Shown in pieces: positions 24,478 to 36,907 of a stretch of 64,000 nt of DNA (its first letter is position 1; each line of letters opens with the position of its first letter). A program made the translations under genes and the position numbers. The notes beneath the pieces are model-generated. The model saw only the letters and a list, made by a program, of their open reading frames with translations. It had not been told where the DNA came from and searched no databases. This DNA is from Adiantum capillus-veneris (Eukaryota; Streptophyta; Polypodiopsida; Polypodiales; Pteridaceae). The stretch spans positions 18,697,412 through 18,761,411 of the forward strand of contig CM043965.1 in the NCBI GenBank assembly GCA_014529385.2. Direction: 5' to 3'.

Positions 24478-25765
24478 TATATTCCTTCCTAATTAGTACT
24501 AATATTAAATCATTATTTTAGTTGATAGTAGAGAGATTCATTAATAAGCTTTTTATTGAACTGCTGTCGTAGGCAGCATCGAGTTGGAGGCGGTGAGAGT
24601 CTCACTCATATATTCAATATGCATACCTTTGTGTAGCCAATGAAGCTTGCAGTACTGATTGCTGAGTGAAGAGCTCAAAACTGAATCCCCACATTTTGTG
24701 TTGCAAAAGCACACGGAAATGTTGCTCTTTGGGGAGGGTCACCCAGATTACACTGGATCCAAAAATGGGGGATGTCTTTTTTACCCAATGTGTGTGCGCC
24801 AATGAGGACCCTTGCCCCTGCCTCTCTCTTTACCTCCACCCGTCTGAACCCAACCTAATTGACACGGAGTCTTTCAATGGGAATCTACCATTCAAAATCA
24901 ATTGAGTGGTGTCAATTAAAAAGTGAAGTGGTGTTGTACCTTTCACCTCATGGCATAGCTCATTTTGATGGCTAGCATCTCTTCTCAAAGATTTTGCCAA
25001 AATATCTATGACCTCACAAGACAAATTAAATTTTGCATTAATGGATGTGTGGAGGAGAAAATTTTCACTTTATAATTCTTAAAGATGGAGAGAGATGCAT
25101 TTAGTGCATTGTAATGCTTGTGATGTATGGTTTGGAGTTGGCATTGTGCTCCACATTTACAATAATACCGTAGGGAATGTGCCCTTCCCCTGCCATTTTT
25201 ATCCCCTCCATTGTTAAACTTGGGGACTTATGCTTCTCCTCGAGTGTTGGAGGGACTTTCTTATTTTAAAAATATTAGAGTTGCACAAAGAAGAACTCAT
25301 TATTGTCGATGTTATGCAAGCCTGTACAATTTAGATTGCCATGCCATAGTGTACCCTCCTTTTGTCCTTTAATTCGGCATCACAAAAGCTTTTCAATTTT
25401 TGTCATCTTTATCTACATTGTTTTCAATAGAGATGACATAAATTCATTGCTTTGACGCGTACATGATGGAATCTAGTTCTAAGTACTTTTGAGATCACAT
25501 AGAGAACTGAAACCAAAATATAAGTGTACCTTTGGTATTGATTGTATACATCAAAGCACAACCTTGGATGGATCAACTCCTAAACCTTCCTTTCATAGTT
25601 CCACCACCTTGCCACTAGTATGTGTTTTACCATGGCCATCCTTTTTGTGACTTTCTCCAGCATGTCAAATATCGCACACTTTTTCTATCACTCTTGCCAT
25701 TACCTGCACTTGTTTTGATTTTCTTGCTCTCAAGATAGGTTGAATCTGGCGTATTGTCCGCTTAC

Positions 25766-25768
25766 ACA

Positions 25769-25813
<45 letters not shown>
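25766..25813 (+). repeat. (CT)n then (CA)n microsatellite
   Basis: A CT run with one interruption passes into a CA run. Confidence 0.9.
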
Positions 25814-25814
<1 letters not shown>

Positions 25815-26384
25815 AAAACAAAAAAACTCACACTCAAGGACAAACCTTGAAGTTTATAGAGAGATGCACTCCAATTAGGACCCGGGAGCAGCCAGAAACA
25901 CTCTTTCTCTCTCTTCTACCTCGGTAATCAAGTAGACACAGAAGCTCTCTTTGTCTCTCAAGTTCTTATTGGTGATTCCTTTTACAAGAGCCAATATTTG
26001 TAACATTCCCATCCCTCCTGCTCTAGTCCTTACATTCATCATTGTCATCATTGCAAACAACTATTTGTCTACTATCAACATTGCTTCCAAGTTCTTGCTC
26101 CTCTTTCAACCTAGTGGCACAGCGAAAATCCTTTTGTGGTCTCTATGTTTGTGAGAGTCGTCACTTCTAGCATATCCATTCTACAATCATGAAGTTATCT
26201 AAGAGTCTTTGATCCCCACCCCTACAATCAAGCCCCTTGATATATATTCTCTTTGTCATGGTCTCTTTGTGTTTCAAACATTCTCTCACACTCATGTCTA
26301 TTGCAATCTCCATCACCAGGTCTTTTGTGTTATTTGCCAGCATGGTCACCATGTTAATTATCATTGTCATGTCGCTCATGTATA

Positions 26385-27545
26385 CTATGATCTCCGAGGA
26401 AAATGACACCAAGAATTGAAAAGGATGTCTTGATCTTGTTCAAAAGAATTTGTGCAGTTGTCTTTCTCACAAAAATGAGATTCTCCTTCTCCAAGCACAA
26501 GGAAAAGCCCCGCAAAATGCCTCCCCACAAACCTATTTACAAAAGAGGTTAATGTTACATTTTTAGTATTTGTGGGACGCGTGTTTAACCTCATTTCTAT
26601 CTTATTGCAGACATAGCGAGAACCACAAATATAATTGTCAATCCATGGGACAAAGATGACTCGACTAGTGCATAGAGGCTACAAGAGGCTGTCAATCTCT
26701 TGGAAAACAATAGAAAACTCGCATCTAACTCAAGCTACACTCAAATGATAGAAATCACCAAAATCTAGTCGCTAACCGACAAACAAATCATAACCCTTAT
26801 AGCATCAAACAACATCCAAACGTCACAAAACTTCTAGGACATGTTTATGACACCTAAGCACACATGCTTATGGTCTCAAATCTCACTTTAGGTCAAGTGC
26901 AAAAAAAGCTAGTCATTTTCAACCCATGCATCTAAATGCTTAGAAATGATGCCCCAATACCCCACCTATGATTTTTAAGCTTAAATTCCTACTTATGAAG
27001 AAATTAGGCCACGGGTCGACGACGCAAAAAGCTACAGATTACCATGAAATGCTTACATCAATGCATAGAGCTCTTACCTACAGTTGCAATGCAACAAACG
27101 GCATTGCAATGTGACAACAGAGAAGAGAGTAGGAAGCGCGAGAAGGAGAGAAGTGAGCATTGTTAGCTCACACTGTGCTCTATTATCCAAAATACTTACA
27201 AAAATTGGCTTATATACATTAGCCAAGGTTTCTGTGGTCAAAACTAATAATCTAGGAGCTTTAACTAAATATAGGTTGATACAATCTAGAAGATTGTAGC
27301 CCCGGCTCATCAATTACACTGTTTATCTGGAAAGTAGGAGCTACAACATTCCCGATTCATCAAAATAATAAGTGTTTTTACAATAAAAGCTCCCAAACAT
27401 GTTATCCGCGTTAGATTGCTGCTAACAATATTTTTTGATAACCATCCACCTGTTCGAATCTTTTTAGTATCCTTTGCTTGTAAATGTATGGGCACTACAC
27501 TCGAAGAGTGAGCCATTTTCTTGGAACTCCTCTCTCTCATATGAT
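26385..27545 (-). repeat. Dispersed repeat Y, inverted copy with insertion
   Basis: Two blocks, 26400-26575 and 27414-27545, match the reverse complement of 47110-47275 and 46993-47105. In the second copy the blocks are contiguous, so about 835 bp at 26576-27413 is extra here. The shared blocks contain the 'ctttttagtatcctttgc' and 'cacaaggaaaagcccc' stretches. The copy at 46993-47275 lies directly after a chromovirus LTR, so the repeat may be part of that element or its flank. Confidence 0.65.
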
Positions 27546-27765
27546 CCCCCCCCCTAGCTCTAGCGATATCGCTAGTGGAGTGGGGTTTGCCTCAAACAAA
27601 GTGGGCGCCCTTTGGCCCTTGTGTGAAATGGTCCCAACTACCATGAGTCAACACACCAACAATCATTGTCGGACATTGTCGCCAACCTCTAGACCAACGT
27701 TATGTAGCTCTCACGGCCACCCACATGATGAGGGAGAGAGAGATGCCATGGCTAGGCTCCCCCAT

Positions 27766-27827
<62 letters not shown>

Positions 27828-28836
27828 CCCTTTGATACTTATAAGGGGCGCTCGTTTATGGCTAAATACCCTACCATAATTACTTCTTGCCTCAGATGTG
27901 GGATTTTCCACTTCCACATGGCAAATTTATAAGCTATGCACCCCCAATAGTTGGGAAAAAAACCATATCCAAACTTTATAAAACCCTTTTTTTGTTGCTG
28001 CTTGGAAACCCATAACTTTCAACTCCACTGCCCAATGATCCATCTGTAAAATCTTAGCAAGGCTCCATGGTGCTGACTTTAAAACCCCACATCACCTCTG
28101 CAGATTCATTTTTTAAGGTTGTAAACCGTCGCTCCAAAAAAATGAAAAAAACCATCCAATCTCCAATTACCACTGTAACTTGCCTATCTTATTGCTCAAA
28201 ACTTCGATCAGCATGTTGTAACTTCCAATGTGCTTTGTATGCTACATACTACCTCTAAAAACTCTAGATACCTTGAGAAAAACCTTGATGGCATACTTTT
28301 CAAGGCAATCCAAGAAATGCAAAGCTGGCCCTCAACAAATCTTTATTTGCTCATAATTTGACCATTAGGACTCCAATTTCAAACCCTTGAAAAGACCAAC
28401 ATGCACCACAAATTGAACACTTCAATCCTAGCATCACACATACACTTTGAGCCATTTCTACACTTTCTTCATATGGTATAGATTTGAAAACCACCTTTTC
28501 CTTCCAAGTGCAATATCTTGAGCACTAGACATCCAATTAACAAGTTAGACCAACTTGAAGAGTACTCTAAAGGCCACCTTATGCAACATCATCTGTGAAC
28601 TTTTAGAAACTTTTAGGACCCAAATTTATTGGTCCTATAGCATTAGTTCTCGGCCCAAAATAAACACAAAAAAAATGCAGCTTTGGATACCTTCGATTGT
28701 ACTGGCCCCTCATACTTGCTATTGCACTGTGGCATGCACCTATATACGGCCCTCGCTTGGATTATGTCCACTTCTAACTCTGACACTTTATAGCTGTACC
28801 AATGCACACAGACGCACACACACACACACACACATA
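27546..28836. other. Unassigned region, no gene seen
   Basis: Contains a CT tract (27771-27823), a 14-bp perfect palindrome TAGCGATATCGCTA (27561-27574), and AT-rich sequence without a domain-bearing frame. Confidence 0.5.
27771..27823 (+). repeat. (CT)n microsatellite
   Basis: A pure CT run of about 53 bases. Confidence 0.95.
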
Positions 28837-28870
28837 TGCACATGAAATTGGAAGAGAGCAAAGGAGATAC

Positions 28871-29183
<313 letters not shown>

Positions 29184-29185
29184 AC

Positions 29186-29197
29186 TGGTATCAGAGC
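29186..29197 (+). promoter_or_regulatory. Primer binding site (initiator tRNA-Met type)
   Basis: TGGTATCAGAGC, the standard copia primer site. Confidence 0.9.
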
Positions 29198-30243
29198 TCA
29201 GATCGAGGCTCGGGGGAGCACTGCAGGAGGCTAGAGTCACCAGCTCAAATTGGAGTGAAATTCGACAGGCAAAGATAGGTGTGCTTAGAATTTCATTCTG
29301 AGGTCATCTCGGTCACCGTTCGACTTCGACAAAGTTCTGCGCAGGTCATTTTCGACTACGTGGTCTCAGCGGGTGTAGATCCGACTCTGCAAATTTGGGG
29401 TTTTTGGCCTACGACTGCAGGTGATCAGGATATCGACACTCCCAGAGTGTTGATTTGTGGCTGTCTACACATCGAAGGACGGCTCACAGTTCTTGGAGGC
29501 GTGTCACATACGACACAGGCGCATCTACACACAGACTGTAGGCGACATCCACTAGTTCATCAGGTAGCTTGTGTTTGCTGCTTGATATTCCAGATTTCAT
29601 CCTGACATTGCAGGTACTTCCACATGGGATGTATTGTCAGAGATGATGTATGTCTGTTGAGGGTTTCCTGGCTGTGAGTCACGCAGCAAACAACCGCAGC
29701 GGTTACAGCATACAGTGGGAAATTTGTGGATGTATGACTTTGTGGGAAGTCTGTGTACTGTCAGATTTACTGCAGCCTTTGTTGAGGGTCGAGTGAGGTT
29801 TTATTGAGCTGGGGGATTCTCGAATGTTGAGATCCTTTCGGTGATACAGGTCTTGGAGCGATCCCTCGAGCACCCTTAGATAGGCAGCTAGGATGTATTG
29901 ACTGTGAGTTAGACAGTTGGGATTGCATCTTTGCTTTACTGCCGTTGAGGCATTGTCGCAGTCTATGCTTACAGGACAGTGACAGGACAGTCAGAGACAA
30001 TACAGGTGCAGGACAGGTTTACCCACAGCTTACAGTGTTAGAGAGACAGTGGTTTTTTGAGCTGTTTTTTGGTCTGTTTTTAGTACACCAGAGCCATTTT
30101 ACAAAGGAGACTCTGCCAAAATTTTTGTAGAATCTGAAGCTTTCTTGGTTCATTTGACAGGTTGATATTGGTTCAGAGGTCGGTTTACAGGGGAAACTCT
30201 GCCGAATTTTTCCCAGGAAAGTAAACCACTATGAAGCGTAGCT
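29198..30243 (+). other. Long untranslated leader of copia element
   Basis: About 1046 bp between primer site and the gag ATG. Small frames occur (108 codons at 29279-29605) but none has a recognised domain. A leader this long is unusual for a copia element with 194-bp LTRs, and may hold packaging or translation-control sequence, or an acquired segment. Confidence 0.55.
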
Positions 30244-31056
30244 ATGGCTGGATCACAGGACACTGCTCTTTACAATATCAAGAAGCTGGATGGAACCAAT
30301 TTCCCATTGTGGAAGAAGCAGATTTGGCACGTGTTGGTACAAAAGAAGTAGATAAAACCTATAAATCTCAAGGGGATAAAACTAGAAGATATGGACGAAG
30401 ATGAATGGAACGAAATGGATGAATTGACACTTTCTACCATTATGCTGACTTTGGCAGAAAGCGTTTACTTCAATGTAGCAGACGAGATGTCGGCTTATCA
30501 AGCATGGTTAAAGCTGAGTGATCTTTATGAGAAGCAGAGTGCAGCTTCACAGGTATACTGGCTTAAGAAGCTTCTTGACTTGAAGATGAAAGAAGGGACA
30601 CCTATGTCCAATCATCTGAATAAATTCAACACAATCTATAGTCAGTTGTCAGCTCAAGGTGTCAAGTTTGATGAACCTGTTAGAGCTATGTTCCTGTTGA
30701 TCACATTGCCGGAAAGTTGGGACACTTTTCGCACAGCTTTGAGTAATTCTGCACCTCCAGATGGTTTGAACATAGCAGGTGTAGAAGGAAGTCTATTTAT
30801 TGAAGAAACCAATAGAAAGACAATGGACAAAGGCAAAGGAACAGCCTTAGTTGTCAGGGGAAGGACCAAAGAAAAGTACAAAGGTGGAAAGAGGAATCAG
30901 TCTCGTAGCAAGTCCCGCAGTGCTAAAGGCAAGAGTGACATAGAATGCTACCATTGTGGCAAGAAGGGTCACATGAAAGAGACTGCAGAGAATGGAAAGC
31001 AGAAAAAGGCAAAGAGAAAGATGAAGACCATGGTGAGAAGAACAAGTCCTCAGTGA
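30244..31056 (+). pseudogene. Copia Gag (UBN2 family)
   Basis: The ATG at 30244 (MAGSQDTA) opens a typical copia Gag start (KKLDGTNFPLWKKQIWHVL). A TAG at 30349-30351 interrupts after 35 codons, and the same frame resumes to 31056. The UBN2-like core (YQAWLKLSDLYEKQSAASQVYWLKKLLDLKMKEG, MSNHLNKFNTIYSQL, FLLITLPESWDTFRTAL) is well kept. The zinc knuckle starts CYHCGKKGHMKE but the final Cys is in the other frame, so a one-base frameshift lies at about 30980. Downstream sequence continues in the frame used by 30945-31232. Confidence 0.9.
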
Positions 31057-31502
31057 AGATTCAAGAAATAAATGTGACAAACACTGTTGCAGAGGATGAC
31101 AGTCTAGTGTCAGGAGACATCTACTTCTTGAAGAATACAATGGACTCAGCTCTTCTTACAGCATCTGATGGAAATGCACTGAGTGACTGGATTATAGAAT
31201 CAGGGGCATCACTACATGTGTCTCCAAACTAGGAGTGGTTTACTTCTTATGTGACCACCAAAGATCATGTTCGGCTAGGCAATGGGCAGACATGTGAGAT
31301 CTTAGGTGTTGGAGATGTTCAATTGAAGTTTCAGAATGGCTCTTCTTTCACGCTGAAGAATGTGAGACATGTTCCCGCAATTACAAAGAGCTTGATCATC
31401 ATAGGTTTACTTGATGATGCTGGCTACGTCACCACTTTTGGACAGAACATGTGGAAGATATCCAAGGGTTCTATGATAGTAGCACATGGAGTAAATTCTT
31501 GA
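30945..31502 (+). pseudogene. Copia protease region
   Basis: Frames 30945-31232 and 31251-31502 are the same frame separated by a TAG (31230-31232). The aspartic protease motif reads WIIESGASLHVS, where the catalytic Asp of the usual D-S-G-A is Glu. Then follow VRLGNGQTCEILGVGDV and LKNVRHVPAITKSLIIIGLLDDAGY, standard copia protease blocks. A TGA at 31500-31502 closes this piece. Confidence 0.85.
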
Positions 31503-33038
31503 GGACTTTACATGATTTATGTATCAAATGTCTCTAAAAATGTAATCAATGTAACCAAGCAGCCGAACGTTTCTTTGTGGCATAGCCGGTTAGGACATAT
31601 GTCCAAGAAGGGAATGGAAATCTCGTCTCGTTCTGGTTATTTGCCTGGATTTTCATTTAATGATTTTGAATTCTGTGAACATTGTCTGTATGGTAAGCAA
31701 ACACAACAGCCACATAGGCATAGAAGCAGTAGAAGAGATACACAGTTGGCACTTGTTCATAGTGATTTGTGTGGACCTATGCCTAACCTATCTCTAGGGG
31801 GAGCTTCTTACTTTATGACATTTATAGATGATTACTCGAGGAAAGTATGGGTTTACTTTCTTAAGCACAAGGATGAAGCGTTTAGTGTTTTCAAAACTTT
31901 TGTAACACTTGTGGAGAATCAGAGTGGCAAGAAGCTTAAATGCTTACGCACTGACAATGGTGGAGAGTATGTTTCAAAGGCCTTTCAGGACTTTTGTGAG
32001 TCAAAAGGTATAAAACGTGAACTTACTGCTCCTTACAATCCTCCTCAAAATGGTGTTGCTGAGAGGATGAATAGGACCATACAAGAGAAGGTCAGAAGTA
32101 TGTTGTCTAATGCACAACTGCCAAATGGGTTTTGGGCTGAAGCTGTATCAACATCTGTTCATCTTGTAAATAGATCTCCTAGCAAGGTTTTGCAGAAGGA
32201 TTCAGTGCCAGAGATGGTATGGTCAGGCAAAATGTCCTCATACAAGCATCTCAGAGTCTTTGGCTGTGAGGCATATACTCACGTTCCAAAGGAATTTAGG
32301 AACAAACTTGAGCCAAAGAGTAGAAAGTGCATATTTCTAGGCTATGGTAATTCTGGTGAGATGGGGTATAGACTTTGGGATCCCGAATCCAGAAAGGTTG
32401 TCTGCAGCAATGATTTTCACTTTAATGAATCCAAATATCATTCTAAACTAGAGAGGGTTGAGGAGATTATAAGAGTTGTCTTCCAAGAAGATGGACCTGC
32501 ACGTGCAAGACAAAATGTCAGGGCTCAAGAGGAGCAAGGACAGGATAGAGTGAAACCACGGGTTGTGGCTGAGCTTGAGCCACCTATTGTGCGTAGATCT
32601 GGACGTGTCACGCGACCTTCTGATAGGTTTGTTCCATCTATGAACTATGTCATGTTGACTGATTGCAATGAGCCTTCATGTTACAAGGAAGCAGTGAAAA
32701 TGAAGGACTCTGGGAATTGGCAATTGGCCATGCAGTCAGAGATGACAGCTCTGCATAAAAACAAGACATGGAAGCTAGTTAAATTACCACAGGGCAAAAA
32801 GGATCTACCTTGTAAATGGGTTTACAGGTATAAGATCACCGCTCATGATAGTCATCCAAAGTACAAAGCAAGGCTTGTTGCCAAGGGCTTTAAGCAAGAA
32901 CAAGGCATTGACTTTGATGAAGTCTTCTCTCCGGTGGTCAAGATGACAACATTGAGATGCTTTCTTGCATTGGTTGCCATATTAGATTTGGTGTTGCACC
33001 AAATGGATGTCAAGACAGCGTTCTTGCATGGTGATTGA
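31503..33038 (+). pseudogene. Copia integrase and RT N-terminal part
   Basis: 508 codons open. Residues 20-65 are the HHCC GAG-pre-integrase domain (LWHSRLGHMS...CEHCLYGK). The integrase core keeps all three catalytic residues (HSDLCGPMP, LRTDNGGEY, PPQNGVAERMNRT). A variable linker follows, then the RT start (WKLVKLPQGKKDLPCKWVYRYK, YKARLVAKGFKQEQGIDFDEVFSPVVK, HQMDVKTAFLHGD). The TGA at 33036-33038 falls where copia elements usually have a Leu codon. Integrase joins the cDNA to target DNA; this domain looks the best preserved in the window. Confidence 0.93.
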
Positions 33039-33344
33039 GATGTGGAAATTTACATGCAGCAGCCAGAAGGGTTTGTTGAGAAAGGCAAGGAAGATTGGGT
33101 ATGCCAGTTGTTAAAGAGTCTTTATGGCTTAAAACAATCACCGAGGGCATGGTACCATAAATTCCACAAGTTTATGCTTTCTCAAGGCTACAAACGTAGT
33201 GAGTTCGATCACTGTCTATATACAAAGAAGGCTAAGGATGGTAATTGGCTGATCCTTATTTTGTATGTGGATGACATGTTGATTGCTGGCAAGCACTTAG
33301 AAGAAATTTCAGCTTTGAAGTCAAAGATGGCAAAATAGTTTGAC
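33039..33344 (+). pseudogene. Copia RT, catalytic part
   Basis: Continuous frame between the TGA at 33036 and the TAG at 33336. Contains YMQQPEGF, SLYGLKQSPRAWY and the intact catalytic LYVDDMLI. The TAG stands before FDMKDMG, where related elements have Gln or Lys. Confidence 0.93.
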
Positions 33345-33836
33345 ATGAAAGACATGGGTGAGGCAAGTCATATCCTTGGTATGCGCATTGAGAGAGACAG
33401 ATCAAAGAAGTTGATTTGGTTATCTCAAACAGAGTATATTGACAAGGTTTTGCAACGTTTCAATATGGAGAAGGGAAAGGCACTGAGTGTTCCATTGCCA
33501 CCATATGTGAAACTTAGCAAACGAGATTGTCCCATGTCTGAGGAAGAACATGCTGAAATGGATAAGATTCCATATGTGTCTGCAGTGGGTAGTTTGATGT
33601 ATGCAATGATTGCTACTCGCCCAGACATTGCATTTGCAGTGGGAGTAGTAAGTCGATACATGTCAAACCCAGGTAAGAAACATTGGGAGGCAGTGAAAGG
33701 AATATTGAGATACCTCAAAGCTACAAAGATTATGCGTATATGCTATGGGAGTCAGGATCTAAGTGTAAAGGGTTTTACAGACTCAGATTATGCAGGTGAC
33801 TTAGAAAACTGAAGGTCTACGTCAGGGTATGTCTTT
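33345..33836 (+). pseudogene. Copia RT thumb and RNase H start
   Basis: Contains FDMKDMGEASHILGMRI, VGSLMYAMIATRPDIAF, SRYMSNPGKKHWEAVK and the RNase H start GFTDSDYAGD, all standard. It ends with TGA at 33810-33812 before RSTSGYVF, where CGA (Arg) is expected, so this is most likely a CGA-to-TGA transition. Confidence 0.93.
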
Positions 33837-34223
33837 ACATTGGCTGGTGGAGCAGTATCATGGCGTTCTAGATTACAAGATTGTGTTACTCAGTCTACTA
33901 CAGAGGCTGAATATGTTGCAGCATCAAAGGCATGCAAAGAATCAATTTGGCTTAATCGACTAGTAACAGATTTGGGAATCAAACAAGAGATGCCTGTGTT
34001 ATATTGTGATAGTCAAAGTGCTATACAATTGGCTCGCAATCCAGTTTATCACTCAAAGACAAAGCATGTGGATGTGAAGTATCATTTCATCAGGGAAATG
34101 ATCGAGGATAAGCAACTTCAGCTTGTCAAAGTTCACACCACAGAAAATCCTGCTAATCTACTTACAAAAGGACTTCCCTCAGAGAGCTTTGCGCATTTTC
34201 GCAAGCAGTTAGGTGTAGGGTAG
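33837..34223 (+). pseudogene. Copia RNase H C-terminal part
   Basis: RNase H motifs QSTTEAEYVA and LYCDSQSAIQLA, then KTKHVDVKYHFIRE and the C-terminal LLTKGLP. It ends at the natural stop TAG (34221-34223), followed by about 78 bp of 3' UTR and the polypurine tract. Confidence 0.93.
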
Positions 34224-34301
34224 TACATCACTTCTCTACATCTCTTGTATATTAGCTTGTATAGTAGCTTCTCTCACACTTAAAGTACCACATTGGACTT
34301 T

Positions 34302-34312
34302 AAGTGGGAGGT
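34302..34312 (+). promoter_or_regulatory. Polypurine tract of copia element
   Basis: AAGTGGGAGGT directly before the 3' LTR. Confidence 0.85.
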
Positions 34313-34504
34313 TGTTGGGGTATAAAGCCCAATGTGGTCGCCCAGGTAAGTGGGCGGGCCGCCAAGTATGTACACATATTCTTTTGTAAAAACCTAATAA
34401 GAACTCACTATGCTCTACACATTACAGTAGAGCGAGTTCACCATATCGTCGTGCTCTTCTTCTCGCACTCTCTCTCACGTCGCACTTCCGCTCGTACTCC
34501 TTCA
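34313..34504 (+). repeat. 3' LTR of copia element
   Basis: 192 bp, about 97% identical to the 5' LTR by eye. Confidence 0.9.
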
Positions 34505-36208
<1,704 letters not shown>

Positions 36209-36349
36209 ATCAAGATCCCCCCCTCCCCACCCCACTTCATATCCTTCACAATACGCCCTTTTTATTTATTAAAACTCCCCTTCAATGTCCCCCCCACAAT
36301 CAATCTCATGGCACCTTGATTGATGTGGCAGGTGGGTAGGTGAGGGTGC

Positions 36350-36653
36350 ACCAAAACCGGTGGTTGTAGAGCCAATCTAAAGTTCCCTGGCCTGCCTTCC
36401 ATCTTTTGCTTCATGGGTGGGCTTGTTAAAGCTCCCTACTGCTTGCCACAAGCTCCCCCCCCCCCCCCCCCACAACATTGTATGCTCGCTGTCAACACTC
36501 CATGCCAAAACCTGAGCTTGTGGCACCAAAACCGGTGGTTGTAGAGCCAATCTAAAGTTCCCTGGCCTGCCTTCCATCTTTTGCTTCATGGGTGGGCTTG
36601 TTAAAGCTCCCTACTGCTTGCCACAAGCTCCCCCCCCCCCCACAACATTGTAT
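36350..36653 (+). repeat. Direct duplication, about 130-bp units with poly(C)
   Basis: The segment 36350-36485 is repeated at 36526-36653, beginning CACCAAAACCGGTGGTTG and ending with a C-run (19 versus 10) and ACAACATTGTATG. The 40 bp between them are not repeated. Confidence 0.85.
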
Positions 36654-36659
36654 GAAGTT

Positions 36660-36907
36660 ATTTTCTTGAGTATGTTTTCATTCATATTACACATTCAGAG
36701 GTAGCACTTGTCCTCCACTATAAGTCATTAGGTGCCTCTGCATGCATTCTCGCTTATGGATTAAACTCCATGCTAGATCAAGTGTTGAAAACTCCTCCCC
36801 TATGAAAACGCTTCTGTAACTCTGATGTATATTGAAACTGTATAGAAGTGTAGATTGTATATTTTTTGCATAGATTGGAGGGGTATCTCTCACCTAGTAT
36901 CAGAGCC
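36660..36907 (+). repeat. Probable copia LTR end with primer site
   Basis: TAGTATCAGAGCC at 36895-36907 differs by one base from the copia primer site, and the sequence before it ends ATCTCTCAC as an LTR would. No second copy of this LTR is in the window and no clear copia coding follows, so this is a tentative relic. Confidence 0.4.

Larger units (their letters stand above)
23173..26384. other. Unassigned region, no gene seen
   Basis: About 3.2 kb to the right of element B with only short frames and no recognisable domain. Visible items are a G24 homopolymer (23299-23322), a long AG tract (24415-24471) and a CT-then-CA tract (25766-25813). Composition drifts to AT-rich after 24000. Confidence 0.5.

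Noticed and set aside
27561-27574. 14-bp palindrome TAGCGATATCGCTA as an operator
   Set aside because: Too short and isolated, no associated gene or second copy.
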